Positions 1-10,969 of a DNA stretch of 64,000 bases are shown here, in pieces. The position numbers and the translations under genes are program-made. The DNA is taken from positions 682,001 through 746,000 of the forward strand of contig NW_020313157.1 of assembly GCF_003265705.1 (NCBI RefSeq), written 5' to 3'. The notes under the pieces are model-generated. The model was not told the DNA's origin and did no database searches. It saw only the letters and a program-made list of their open reading frames with translations. The stretch is from Callorhinus ursinus (taxonomy: Eukaryota; Chordata; Mammalia; Carnivora; Otariidae). Every line of letters begins with the position of its first letter. Positions within the stretch are counted from its first letter, which is position 1.

Positions 1-344
1 AATATTTTCACAAGTAGCGTTCTGAAAGAACCTGAGTGGGAAAACCTTGCAATTAAATTCGGCAAATGCGCTGTGAAATAATCCCAGGGGAAGTCTTATC
101 TGTACTTAATATTCAAATAAATATTCTTTTTGTGTGCCGTGCATTCAATAGGGTGCATTTTATTTAATTTAAGTGTATAATGTAATCAGTATCATGAGGA
201 ATAATCACAAGGAGCAGTAGAAGCCTTTAACTAGGATAAATGGGCCAGCTCCACAGTTGAATGGGCAATCGTGGGTGAGGAAGGAAATGCAAAGTGCAGA
301 AACCCAAGTACAGTTTTCCCTGGATTGCCTTACAGGACCTTGAT
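1..344. other. non-coding, nothing recognised
   Basis: AT-rich sequence with no convincing open frame, repeat or RNA gene that I can name. Confidence 0.5.
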
Positions 345-480
345 ACTCAAAGTTTGGGCCATGGCATCATCTGGCAGCTCCTTAGAAATGCAGTTCCCTC
401 ACACCCCACCCCAGACCAACTGGATCAGAATCTCCATTTTCCAGGATCCCAGGTGATGCCTATGCACATTGAATCTGGAG
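345..480 (+). mobile_element. MER5A-like hAT-Charlie DNA transposon fragment
   Basis: The order of a CATCTGGCAGCTCCTTAGAAATGCAG-like segment, a CCCCACCCCAGACC segment, a GGATCAGAATCTCCATTTT segment and GGTGATGCCTATGCACATT matches the known core of the non-autonomous hAT element MER5A. Terminal repeats are decayed and the ends are approximate. Confidence 0.75.
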
Positions 481-1644
481 AGGGACTGAGGTCAGGTGAA
501 TCGGGGGCAGCTCTGCTCTCAAAGAGCTGCGCTCCTGTGTCTTCATAAATGGTAGGCAGCAAAAGGCTGCCAAAGCAGGCTCACTCCCCTCATCAGCCCA
601 GCCCTGAGGACAGGAGGAGAGGGGAGAGGGCAGGGGTCTTACAATCTCTGTACAGTGGGTGCTTCTGCTCTCTTTGTTGAACTGAATTCTGGCCATTTCA
701 TGTCATTTCTGCTGACTCACATCACCTTCCCAATTGGAGCAAGTCTCGCACTGGCCAAGAGCCTCGTTCCACAAAGTTAGGGCACGCCCTGGGCCACAGA
801 GAGTGTGGAAGTTTCACAAGGTTTAGTGCAGGGGCTGTGCTTGCATCTGGGGACATCAAAAGCATTTTTAGTTCACATGGACCCAAGCCAGGGTCCCTCA
901 GAGAGCATGAAACAAAACTCTGTCACCACCAACAAAATGGCTCGTGAAATTCAAGGATAGACCTACTGAACAATGAACAACTTGTTCATTGTGATTATTC
1001 AGGAATACCATCTCTAATTCCAGCAGGGAATTATCAGAGAGCTTGGGTCGGGGAGAAGTAATGCTCCCCGAGCGGACCTAATATAAAAAGTTCTGCATGG
1101 GTGGTGTTCCCCGTCAGGAGCTGGCCAATTTGTAATTTGCTCATGACTCTGGGTTTGAATGTTTTCTTAAAAAAAAAAAAAATTAGGATTGATTAAAAAA
1201 AAATGAAACCATCCAATTTTAAGGAGAACAGGAGGAGACACGGTAGCCATCCAGAGCTTGCTGGCAGCCAGCAGAGGACGGAAGCAAAGGAGAGCTGGTT
1301 TCCTTCGCTGGATAGAGCAGAGCTGGGAAGCCAGGCTAGCCTCAGTAATGAGTGCGTTAAATAATGAGGAGGTCCGGACAGTCAACTTGGCTGAAACCTT
1401 CCTTCACTGCCACTGGCAGTGCTGCTGGGAAAGAGGAAAGCCTCTGTAATTACACTAATGAGGAGGAGATGAACTGCAGGTCACCATGGGTGAGGCGCTA
1501 GGGTTCCGTGGGTACTGGGCAGGCAAACTGGGACCACCATGGCCAGATGGGAATCAAGCTGCCTGCCTTCTATGGGCAGTGGGTGACACATGGGATGCCT
1601 TTTGGCAGCACAGAAAAGTGGAGTATTTAAGCTCTCATGATAAC
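481..1644. other. non-coding interval without recognised genes
   Basis: Short open frames on both strands show no family signature. Two A-runs lie near 1169-1203. No named repeat was recognised here. Confidence 0.5.
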
Positions 1645-1890
1645 CAAGCATTCATTAAGTACTGGCTTTGTGAGGTGTACTGAACTAAGGGCTTTCTGTG
1701 CATTTTATCACAGGGGATCATTGTATCCTCTTGATGGGGCTGATAGTATTTTCCTCCCTAGTCTGTGGCTCAGAGAAATTAAGCCGCCCGTTCAAGCTGA
1801 CACAGCAAGTGAAAGGTGGAGCTGGGATCTGAGGCCTGGCAACGAGGCTGAGGGTCAGTTTTCTTGACCACTCACTCTTTCTGCCTCTCT
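1645..1890 (-). repeat. MIR SINE (minus)
   Basis: It reads as the reverse complement of MIR: TTCATTAAGTACTGGCTTTG (the -TTATTGAGCACTTACTATGTG- end), then a CTCAGAGAAATTAAG stretch, then a GCAAGTGAAAGGTGGAGCTGGGAT segment (the tRNA-related head). It is strongly diverged, as expected for a Mesozoic tRNA-derived SINE. Confidence 0.7.
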
Positions 1891-2284
1891 GCCTTCAAAG
1901 CTGTGGGCCACGTTCCTACAGCACAGCTGCTGGGTATCTGCTTTCCAGCCACTTTACCACCTACACACCACCCCGGCTCCAGCTCTAGAACAGTCCATAG
2001 GCCAAGTGAGGCTTCTCCCAGCCCAAACCAGACCAAACACGTTCCCTTTCTGGGGCACCACTCTGCTCCACGCCCATAATCTCCTTTCTCAAGTATCTTC
2101 TTCTCAGGATAAACACCCACATTTCCTCAACTTCACCTCAAATGACTCAGATTTGAGTCCTTTCTCTTTCCTGATCACTTCCTCTAAGATAAAGGGGGTA
2201 AATGAGGCAGAGAGAGATGAGTTCAGTTCCTGGATCTGACACTTAATTGTGGGACCTTGAATACACCCCATAAATTCCTGCAGC

Positions 2285-2725
2285 GGATTGAACAGGGTCC
2301 CCCACAAATTCACATCCACCTGTCATCTCAGAATGTGACCTTATTTGGAAACAGGGTCCTGGCAGATGTAAGGAAGGTAGGGATAGAAATGAAATTGTAG
2401 TGAATTAGGGTGGGTCCTTGATCCATGACAGCATCCTCATAAGACGGGATAAAGAACACACACACACACCCAGAAAAGGCCACATGACAACACAGGCAGA
2501 GAATGGAGAGATGTGACCACAAGTCAAGGAACACCAGGAACGACCAGAAACTGGAAGAGGCAGGGAAGATCTTCCCCTGGAGCCTTCAGAGAGAGCTGGC
2601 CCTGCCAACAGCTTGTTTTCAGACCTCAGGCCTCCAGGCTGTGAGAGAATAAATTTCTATTGTTTGGAGCCCCCCCAGTGTGTGCTAGTTTGTTACAACA
2701 GCCCTAGGAAATGAATACACTTCCC
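2285..2725 (+). mobile_element. MLT1-type LTR (ERVL-MaLR)
   Basis: An ancient MaLR long terminal repeat in near full-length form. It starts near ATTGAACAGGGTCCCCCAC, continues with an AATGTGACCTTATTTGGA segment and a CCTCATAAGA segment, and ends with CTGTGAGAGAATAAATTTC, a TTGTTT motif, and TAGTTTGTTACAACAGCCCT followed by AATACAC. AATAAA is the polyadenylation signal position of the family. A short (AC)n run lies inside. It is a solo LTR, with no internal retroviral genes next to it. Confidence 0.8.
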
Positions 2726-2929
2726 CTGCCTCATTTTGTCATCTGTGAAATAGGTGGGAAAGTCACGCCCTCAGTGCATCACAGTAGCCCTCCAACCAAA
2801 AAGCAGCCCTGTCCATCTCCATGCAGACATTTAGGAACAATGCCACATGGGCAGAACTAAGACAAAGCTCATGGAGGTCACTCAAATCCAAACCGCCAGG
2901 CATGACTCTTAATATCCTGACTCTTTGAT

Positions 2930-3330
2930 ATCAATCTCTCAATCACTTATTCTCCACCTAATTTTCTGAATATCCCTCCCATATTCCTCCACCTTGCCTC
3001 GAGGGGATCCCATATGTGTCCAACAAAGGTGTCCTTGTTGATGGTCTTGCTGAAATTCACACCTGGTATGTCTATCCCACTCTCCAGACCAACAACTCTG
3101 GTGAGAAGAAATGACATGCGCTGGGTCTTATCCCAAACAAACTGATACATGAGTCTATTGACACGCTTTTCTCTTTAATAAATTCGCAAACCATGCTTCT
3201 GACAAGTCTCCCCCGATGTGAGTTGCAGATTTACGAGAAGTCACCAGTCTACATTTTCTAGGACTCTCCAGTTTCCTTCCATCTGTTTTGAAAATTGCAA
3301 GGATATCTGATGGTTTCCCGTGTCCAATCT
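2930..3330 (-). mobile_element. CR1/L3-clade LINE reverse-transcriptase remnant
   Basis: On the minus strand the sequence keeps the order seen in old CR1/L3 LINEs. A stretch near 3280-3300 (..CAATTTTCAAAACAGATGG..) resembles the 'PIFKK' coding part. Further on are a segment where a GTAGATAT-type codon run leads into AATTTCAGCAAGACC (the 'DFSKAFD' region of the RT palm) and a final AATATGGGAGGGATATTCAG segment. Frames are broken and no long ORF survives. The assignment is by recalled consensus order only, so the family is probable and not proven. Confidence 0.55.
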
Positions 3331-3734
3331 CCTATCCCTCTGATATTTGCCACACATTCTCGATGCTATTTTATGATCCATACCCAACTTACGCTATTGT
3401 TTTAGGATATCAGTCTAGGTAAAATACTTAGGTTTATTTAGAGCTAACATTGTCCTAAGACTGTTTCAGTAAAACTGCCTCCATCACCCCTACCAAAGTT
3501 TATCCCATCCTGAATGAAGATGATTTCTCTTGACAGAGAGCAAACGAACGAACCAATGGGGAGTTCTGTTTCTTCTTTGTGATGCACCATCTTTCTTCTA
3601 TCGGCCCCCAAAAGACTGCCAATCCCTTTCTGGTTCTTTCTGATCAGATTTTGTTTTTTGATTTTTTTCTGTTTTATGTTAGCATGACTAGCAACCCTGA
3701 GTTAAGTTCCTGTGAGGAATGATGTGTCATCCAC
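3331..3734. other. non-coding, nothing recognised
   Basis: No named repeat, RNA gene or credible exon is visible. Confidence 0.45.
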
Positions 3735-3815
3735 ACTTGTAAATGAGGAAACAGAGGCACAGCGTGTAGCTACGGGGCAGAGCTGGGGTCCACGCTCACA
3801 TCTGAATGATACTAA
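3735..3815 (-). repeat. MIR fragment (minus)
   Basis: AAATGAGGAAACAGAGGCAC followed by GGGGCAGAGCTGGGGTCCA is the reverse complement of the MIR core and head (the 'GTTTCCTCATCTGTAAAATG' region). Only about 80 bases remain. Confidence 0.65.
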
Positions 3816-4467
3816 TACCTTCTATTATGAGCCTTCTGCCATGCTGCCTTCTGTGCTGATCACAAACTTCTGGATATTCTAAGCTTTCCGTACTGTCATC
3901 ACCGAGTTCCACACTCCTGTTAGATTTTCTAGGTATGTCGAGTTTGAGGATAATTCACAGCTGGTGCACATTTTCAAAGAAGCACAGGGGCACAGGAATG
4001 TCCTCTGGGAGTCTTTGGCAAGTAGAAGTCACGATAATGTTTGGCTGGATTTTTTTCAAGGTGGGGGGCTCCTTAGTGCGACTGAATGAAGAACTTATGC
4101 TGATCAAGCATCAGTGAGAGAAATTCCACCCCACTCATTACCCCGGCAGCCCTAGCTGAAGCACAGCGATTCTGCAGTTGCCCATTTACACCCAGTCAGA
4201 GCGTGAGCGGTGTGCCAATTTGATTAGAAAATGGCTTACACGTAGAGCCAGCCTCGTCTATTAGAGGGGGAGCTGGGCTAATGAATCTTGGAAATGGGAA
4301 AGTCTGTCCATCCTTCTTCAAATCTGTAAGCCAATTATTATATTGGATCTTGACTTCCAATATTTCTGCAGGCTTCTAGGCAGTGAAACTGTGCCAAGCA
4401 ACAGGCAGATGAAAAACCATGTTTCTCAGGGCTATGGACACTGTTTCTGCCCTGGAGATTAAATAAA

Positions 4468-4560
4468 GTGTGCTTGCTTGCTTGCTCTCTTTCTTCTTTC
4501 TTCCTCCCTCATTCTCCCCCTTCCTTCCTTTCCTTCCTTCCTCCCCTGCCCTTCTTTTTG
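4468..4560. repeat. pyrimidine-rich simple repeat (CTTG/CTTC/CCTT)n
   Basis: GCTTGCTTGCTTGCTC is followed by about 75 bases of almost pure C and T with CTTC and CCTT units. This is a degenerate tetranucleotide microsatellite. Confidence 0.85.
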
Positions 4561-4809
4561 CTTCTTTAACACCAAAAAAATGTAGTCTGTATGTTATAGA
4601 GGTGAAGGGAAAGAAATCTGTATGTTCTTCCTGGTAAAATCAAATAATTTGACCATTCTTCTTCCATCCAGAAACCTTTCTTTGTCGTGTCTTTTGAGAC
4701 TTGAATTCTGGAAGGCGGGATTCTGGGACTAAAATCTGGGTATGCTTGTTCCCTGACTAGGTTTATCCAAGTACATTGGTCTTGGTCAGAGGAGAATAAC
4801 TCTAAGGAT

Positions 4810-5075
4810 AGAGGAAGTATAGTGAAGAGGTACAGAGCAAAAACTCTGGAGCCAGACTGCTGGGTTTGAGTCCTGGCTTGGCCACTTACCAGCTGCCCGG
4901 CCTTGGGCAAGCTATTTAAGCTATCTGCCTTTCTACTACCCCATCTGAAAAACAAGGGGGGGGGTGGTATTAGCAGTGTCTAACTTATAAGGTTTGCATT
5001 AGGCATATAGGAGTTTATATCTAAAAAACACTTTGAGCAATTTCTGGCATAGAGACAGCATTATACAAGGCTTGT
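4810..5075 (+). repeat. MIR SINE (plus), near full length
   Basis: A CTCTGGAGCCAGACTGCTGG head, a CTTGGCCACTTACCAGCTG segment, CCTTGGGCAAGCTATTTAAG and a CCCCATCTGAAAAAC core appear in MIR order, followed by a decayed 3' part. A nine-base G run (4957-4965) is a local expansion. Confidence 0.85.
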
Positions 5076-5129
5076 TAAATAAAACAGATGCAATTAACTT
5101 ATCCAGAGAGACAATTCACCCTCTCTAGT

Positions 5130-5225
5130 CATTTCCTTGTTTGTTAGTTGAACACATATTTGAGTGTCTATTGTGTGCCAGAGGAGTTAAGTAAGACACT
5201 TCTGCCTTCAGGAAACTCTCACTCT
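5130..5225 (-). repeat. L2 LINE 3' end (minus)
   Basis: TTGAACACATATTTGAGTG, CTATTGTGTGCCAGAG and TGCCTTCAGGAAACTCTCAC match the reverse complement of the L2 3' tail. The fragment is short and diverged. Confidence 0.6.
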
Positions 5226-5868
5226 TTTAAAGAGGGTTGACTGTTTCTAAGTACTTGAAGGTATGAAAAGTGTTTAGGAGAAAGGAGCTCGGGAAGTGGT
5301 GGCCCTGACAACCAACCATTAATTTCTCAGAAAAGGTCCTGTTGTCCAGACGGAACAGGACTATGTGGGCCATGGCTGCAGGACAGCCAGACCTCTGGCC
5401 CTGCTCCCTCCAAGGGGTTGGGGGGGAACTTGGCTCAGACTCCGGGGTAACGATGCCTGCTTTGGAGAAGACCAGCAGCTGACCCTTTGCAGCCTGCCTG
5501 CAAGGCCCAGCCAGACTCTGTATCACATGCTGCTCATGCAAATCCTTCCCTTGCAACTAGAAGACACAACAAGCAGACTGCAATGTCTAGAACAGCAGGT
5601 GCCATATGTAAACTTATTCTAAATCTGATTTAAAGGTGGCACAGTGCCCTCTGGCAACAGGGAGTTGGGGGCTGAGCATTGGGGGGAGCAGGGTGAGAGT
5701 TGGGAGGAGGGGGGGCCAGGACCTGAGAAGTATGACAATTGTGCTTCTGTTTGATAGATCAGCCTGTCCTTGGCCCAGGGATCTAGGCCATTCCTTCCTC
5801 CCTGAACTTGTATGCAGACATGCCACTGCTGCAGGGAGAAAGGAGAGGCTCTGTGACTGCTGCTGTGA
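5226..5868. other. non-coding interval, moderately GC-rich
   Basis: No repeat that I can name. Opposite-strand frames of 70-109 codons lack any protein family signature. Confidence 0.45.
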
Positions 5869-5952
5869 GGTGTGCGTGTATGTGTGCGTGTGTGTGCGTG
5901 TGTGTGTGTGAGAGAGAGAGAGACAGAGAGAGACAGAGAGACAGAGAGGAGA
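5869..5952 (+). repeat. composite (TG)n-(GA)n microsatellite
   Basis: About 40 bases of TG-rich alternating purine-pyrimidine (with CG and TA interruptions) run directly into about 40 bases of GAGA/CAGA purine-rich repeat. The first half is a Z-DNA-type tract and the second a polypurine tract. Confidence 0.9.
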
Positions 5953-6854
5953 TGAGGTATGTTAGGGGTGTAGGGAGGATGAAAGAATAGGAAAGGGTAT
6001 TCAAAATATTCAGAGATCTAAGTACTGCCCCACACTGTCCTTCATTCATTGTAATTCTGCAATTTTGAAAAGTAAACCCCTTTGCAAAACCATTTTGTCA
6101 TGGCACACAAATTAAATTAATTAAATTATTAACTGAAACACAATGAACATGGCCTGGCAGCAACTAATAGGCCTGGAAGTCATGAAGTGGGAAGGAGAAA
6201 CACCTGCCTTACAAACCTGGCTTGTTGCCTCCTGGTCAAGGAGGTCTTACCACTCCTTAGAGTGATCCCAAGAAGCTGGGTGTTAGGTAGAGCCAACACA
6301 GGAGAAGGGTGTCTTGCTGACACTTCCACCCTGAGCTTTGGCTGAGTCCTGCGAAAACAGCAGGCATCCAAGTCTGCACACAGCCCATATCTCTGTTCTG
6401 CTACAGTTTGGTGCAGGATCTGCTCCAAGACCCAGTGTGCCCAGCCCACCGGTGCCTGTGCCAGTTCACCCTAGACCTGGCTTTCTCTCCCAAGCAAGGC
6501 TGGGACGCCCCGCAGGAGTCTGGGGATCCCTGTAGGTCCCTGTGGTGCAGGACAGACCTGAGCTTTTTTCAAACAACTCCTGGTTGCAACGGTTTGTGAA
6601 TCCCTGCCCGCCTAGAACTGCTTTTGGATGTGGTGGCTCCAGTTTGAATCCCTGCAGCGCCATCTGCTGGCCACGTCCTCTTATTGCGGAGGAGCTCCTG
6701 CCGGTCCGGGACAAGAGAGGCAGAGACCCTGGCCCTGACACCAAGTACTCCCCACGACCTCCAAGGAGAAGGACCCACTTTCTACCGAAGATCTTCCCAA
6801 TGCATGCTGCCTCTCCTCGGCCATGAGCCCAGGAAGCATGTGACTGCAAATCTA
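5953..6854. other. non-coding interval without recognised genes
   Basis: The stretch 6480-6730 is GC-richer, which leaves long frames open on both strands, including a 202-codon minus-strand frame ending at 6466. None resembles a known protein and CpG density is not island-like. Confidence 0.45.
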
Positions 6855-7015
6855 ACACCCTGGGATCTGGTCCCCTTCCTGCTGCTCTCTCACTGTGTGG
6901 CCTCCAAATGTCCCATCCCCTCCTAGGGCCCCAGTTTCCTCCCATATAAAGTGAGGAGGTGGATAGGGTGATTTCCAAGGCCCCGTCCAGCTTTGGCTTT
7001 CTGAGAGGTGTGACT
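6855..7015 (+). repeat. MIR-family SINE, 3' portion (plus)
   Basis: GCCCCAGTTTCCTCCCATAT, an AAAGTGAGGAGGTGGATAGG segment and GATTTCCAAGGCCCCGTCCA match the MIR variant whose core runs into 'GATCTCTAAGGTCCCTTCCAGC'. Confidence 0.7.
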
Positions 7016-7129
7016 TTGAGCCCAGGGTAAAGACCAGCACCATCCAGAGAGAATTGCAGCTTACGTCTCTTCACTCAATCTTGAATGTACTGCCTAAAAG
7101 ACTTAACAAGGGAGGTCAGCACGCTATCC

Positions 7130-7620
7130 AACATCTACAGGAGTTTCTGCCTGAGGGCCTATAATTATTGTCTATTATTTAAAAAAAAAGTGCATGAGAG
7201 AAAGCTGTGGATTATAAATTCATGGTAGATTATGTTTTAATGTTCCCCAAACAGAATAATAATTGCTAAACTGCTTTGGGTATCAAGCTTCATTGCACTG
7301 AACTGCTCTCCAAGAATTATTATTCTTAAAAATCACTTATGGTAGCAGGATGGCCCAATGTCACAGAACTAGGCTGTCCATGGCAGTCACCGTTGGAGCC
7401 GCCATGCCCCCATGTGTTAATGTCTGGGGCAGTATACAAGTGCCAATGTTGTAAATTAAGGTGCAATTTGTAAATGCTTCATTAATATTTATTAAATGAT
7501 TATTAGATGCTCTTACAATCTTTAATAAGATATTATAAAGCATGTCATTAAAGTGCATTAGGAGCACATTCTTAGCAAGTCACGCCATAGCCCACTGTTA
7601 GGGAATGCCTGGTTTTATGA
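7130..7620. other. low-repeat AT-rich block, candidate conserved non-coding element
   Basis: No interspersed repeat is visible. The block is rich in TAAT/ATTA cores (ATTATT, CATTAATATTTATTAAATG, TAATAAGATATTATAAAG). Such composition is common in conserved developmental enhancers bound by homeodomain proteins, but this is inference from composition only. Confidence 0.3.
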
Positions 7621-8169
7621 TCCTCTTCCTAAAGCTTTCTCCAAGATATAATTATCATGGAGATAGAGAAACTTAAGTGGTTGCCCATTCTAAACACCCC
7701 CTGGATGGTGGCAGATATCACCCCCTTGGCCTTCAGAAGCAGTAAGTCTTACTTGTTAACTCCCTTTCCTCTCTGGGTGATTAAAAATGGCAGCCTGCTA
7801 TATTGTGTTGGGAAGGATTCTGAGGCTCTACTTGAGCTAAGTGGAAAAGAGTACAGTAATTGGTAAGTGAGGCCTACTGTATACACTGTGGGCACAAGTA
7901 CCACTGGAGAGCAGGTAACCTCCATCGCTGATCTAGAAGAAGGAAGATAACCCAGTCAGAGGTGTCCCTGTGTGTGTTGGGAACATAACCAGCTGAATGT
8001 CATTATTTGGGTCCCATTTTGGCTACCTCATATCCACATGTACATGAAAGAAAGCATGAAAAAGGAAAGTATCTTCTAAAGAATATATACGGAAAGATGG
8101 ACAAAAAATAGATCTCCATTCTGTTAGCACCAAGAAGTCTCCTTCCTGTGGTCCAGTAACCTCCCATTC

Positions 8170-8410
8170 ACTTCCTGAAGATCATTATTAGCACCTTCCT
8201 TCTGCAGCATCACAGTGCATCTTCTCTTCTCTTTGAACTGTCAAGATCTCTCCCCACCTCAGTGCCCTTGCACAGGCTGGTCTCTTTGCTTAGATTTCTC
8301 TTACCCCTACTTGTTAAATGGGATTCCTTCTTCTTTTTCATGCCTCAGATGAAATACTACCTTCTGCAAGAGCACTGCACTGCCCATCTTGCGCATGTCT
8401 TGGCTGCATT
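8170..8410 (+). repeat. L2 LINE fragment (plus)
   Basis: A CTCAGTGCCCTTGCACAGGC segment, a TTCATGCCTCAGATGAAATA segment and CCTTCTGCAAGAGCACTGC follow the L2 3' consensus order ('CAGGTCTCAGCTCAAATGTCACCTC'). Confidence 0.65.
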
Positions 8411-8419
8411 TATTTAGTG

Positions 8420-8655
8420 CCAGGAGTAAATACTCAAGACCCAGAGGGTGGGGTCCAAGCCCCACTTCTGCAACTTTCTAACTGCATGAACTTTGGAGCT
8501 AGTGATACAACTTCTCTGCCCTTCTGCTTCCTCGGGTGTAAAATAGAAGTGATAAGAACAGCACCCATCTCATGAAGTAAGCTAACTCATACACAAAGAA
8601 CATTGAGAAAGTGGTTGGCACACAGTGAGGACCTGGTAAGTATTCATTTTCTCAT
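8420..8655 (+). repeat. MIR SINE (plus), lying between two L2 pieces
   Basis: GCCCCACTTCTGCAACTTTC, ACAACTTCTCTGCCC, a TAAAATAGAAGTGATAAGAA core and GTTGGCACACAGTGAGGACC appear in MIR order. L2 sequence continues downstream, which suggests that the MIR inserted into the L2. Confidence 0.75.
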
Positions 8656-8689
8656 TTTGCCCCCTTGATTATATTTGATTTCTACTTTC

Positions 8690-8790
8690 TCCTGCTAACT
8701 GTCGGCTGTAGTGTAGCATGGCCCCATCTGGAACCTCCTGTAGTGCCTGGCTCATCACAGATGCCCAATAAATGTTAGATGAATTTTATA
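8690..8790 (+). repeat. L2 LINE 3' tail (plus)
   Basis: TAGTGCCTGGCTCATCACAG and ATGCCCAATAAATGTTAGAT followed by GAAT match the L2 3' end. It is probably the continuation of the L2 at 8170-8410. Confidence 0.6.
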
Positions 8791-8924
8791 ACAGGGGCTT
8801 CAGTAGGGTTCTAATGAGTAAAGGATAATTTCTGCCCTGATGGGGCACCTGGCCTACAAAGGAAGAAAACGAAGAGCAACATTTCAGTTAAACCTCACAA
8901 GCTCAGAGTGGGAGGGAAGGCGTG

Positions 8925-9078
8925 GTGAAGAAAGAACATCTCTGAGGTTCCACAAACCTGAGTTTGAAAACTGTCTCCGCTCCTTCTCAGTATATGACCT
9001 TGGGCAAGTTATTTCATCTCTCTCTGGCTTCTGTTTGCTCATCTTTAGAATGGGAGTAATAGTATTCACCTTCATGAA
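8925..9078 (+). repeat. MIR SINE (plus), 5' and core part
   Basis: CACAAACCTGAGTTTGAAAA, a TATATGACCTTGGGCAAGTT segment, TTTCATCTCTCTCTGGC and TGGGAGTAATAGTATTCACC are diagnostic of MIR. The 3' end gives way to TA-rich sequence. Confidence 0.85.
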
Positions 9079-9094
9079 TCAGGAAAATATACAG

Positions 9095-9160
9095 ATATAT
9101 AGTGAGAGAGTAAATATATAATATATATACACACTGTATATATATTTGCTATCTAGATAT
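9095..9160. repeat. AT-rich (TA)n low-complexity with inverted symmetry
   Basis: An AAATATATAATATATATAC stretch faces TATATATATTT across a short CACACTG spacer. Confidence 0.75.
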
Positions 9161-9704
9161 AATATTCAAACATATCTGTTACAGATAATCAAAGATGCTA
9201 TTATTACATTATTTTACTTAGTGTTATTTTTATTATTTACAGGAGGGTTGGTAAATACCATGGTGAATATGTAATGTAGCCTATGCAGATAAGCCCCCCA
9301 AAAAGGGTTTATAATGAAAGAATCAGGCTCAGATGTGGCCACAAGATCCCAGAAGGTCTTTAGACCCTTCAGGAAGCATCCCTGTTTTTTAAGGAACACT
9401 TTGAGCTACCACCAGCCTATTCAAGCCCTTCAGGGAGGGCTCCGATTGGTGCTCCCAGGGGTCCAGCCAACATCCGTGTCAGGGGGAGGAATCATCTTGG
9501 GTCCCCTGGGCGTCCCCTGGCACAGAGACCCTAGTAGAGCAGCAGGGCAGGGAGCCTCCTTCTGGGCTTCCATTCATGAGTCTTCCTACTTGTTCCTTAC
9601 AACCACACAAACATGTGTGTGACCAGACCCCAGGGAGCTCTCTTCCAAACCACAATACTGTTCTGGCGATGAAGCAAGTGGGCGCCATGTTTCTGAAGCG
9701 CCCC

Positions 9705-9835
9705 ACACCCTCCTTAGCAAAGGCTTTGGAGTTTGAAAGAACTGAGTTCGAATGTCATCTTCGCCACTTTCTAGCCACCAGACTACTTAAATTGTGACAC
9801 TTAAGTTCATTTAAACCTTTTTTCCCCATGTTTTT
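9705..9835 (+). repeat. MIR fragment (plus)
   Basis: CTTTGGAGTTTGAAAGAACT, GAGTTCGAATGTCATCTTCG and a CCACTTTCTAGCCACCAGAC segment match the MIR head. The core is lost. Confidence 0.7.
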
Positions 9836-10579
9836 AAAGATAAGGGTAACTATAAGGTAGCACATGTACAATTTAAAATGGCGATTTTACGTTGCATTTA
9901 CGTCTTATATTACAAATATACATATACTTAGCACATGCTTGCAATGTTCAAAATGTTAAAAAAAATAGTAGCTATTCCCATATTTATCATTTTTATCAAG
10001 GCTGCACCATTTGATCAAAATAATCATCCATTCCCATGATGAACCATGCTACGACCCGTAAGGCTCTACCACAGGAGAAAACCCTATCACACCGATTTGG
10101 TCATTTGTTGTCACCCAGTATGACAATCTGGTAAGTATTTTCTTCTGTTTTACTCAGGGATTCTAGGTGCTCAAGCCAATCTGCTATAGGAGCCTGAGTA
10201 TGGGGGGGAAAAAAAGGCAAGATGGGAGGAACACCTAAGCTTATCATATTCATTAACTGTTTCATTCCTTTCTTTCATTCAGCTCATTCCTTCCCACTCC
10301 TTCCCCACCCCACCCCCCATGTGGGTGACACTCTGAAGCTGGACAGCCTTTGGGAAAGTCACCTACCGGTGCTGGCAGATGATGAAGAGGACCCCAGTGG
10401 CCTGCAAAGGGCTGTGTGGCCTTAGCCAAGGACATTTTAGAGTGAAATTCAAAGCAAACGTTAAACCAAAGGGACCCAAGTGGTAACCCAAGAGACATGG
10501 GAGCCGAAGCAGTACATGCTGGGAAAAAAAAACGATTTGGTTGACAGCCAACTGGGCTGAGATAAGGTTCTATTGCCCA

Positions 10580-10720
10580 TTTATGCATCTGTTTATTCAT
10601 TTATTCTACAAATATTATGAAGTGCTAACTAAAACCAGGTACTGAGGTAGGTACTGGGTAATAGTAATGATGTAGGCAGGAAGGTAGAGACTTCACAGAG
10701 CTATGACTCTGAGAGAGAAG
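10580..10720 (-). repeat. L2 LINE 3' end (minus)
   Basis: CTGTTTATTCATTTATTCTA, CAAATATTATGAAGTGC, a CAGGTACTGAGGTAGGTACT segment and AGAGACTTCACAGAGC match the reverse complement of the L2 tail. Confidence 0.65.
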
Positions 10721-10869
10721 GATGTTTTCCTCCTCCTCTGCCTCTTCCTTTTGTAATGAGATCACACAGGCAATATCCCATTTCATTTCCTTTTCTACTT
10801 GTTCACTCTTTATGTTGACATCTCTAGTCTTCAGTTTGCTTTGATATAACACAGATAAATCCACATTCC

Positions 10870-10969
10870 CTCTTCTTTCTCTTTTCCTTTTTCTTTTTAA
10901 ATATATTTTTTGGTTTTGAAATAAGTTTAGATTTTCAGAAAAGTTATAAAGATAGTACAGCGAGTTTCT
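10870..10969 (+). repeat. old LINE/LTR-like fragment, family unassigned
   Basis: GGTTTTGAAATAAGTTTAGA, TTTTCAGAAAAGTTATAAAG and ATAGTACAGCGAGTTTC, resuming after the SINE as CTATGTACACTTCCCTGGCC, resemble a common mammalian repeat segment that I cannot name with confidence. The Can-SINE next to it inserted into this older repeat. Confidence 0.4.

Noticed and set aside
6466..7074. 202-codon minus-strand open frame
   Set aside because: It runs across a MIR fragment (6855-7015) and has no family signature.
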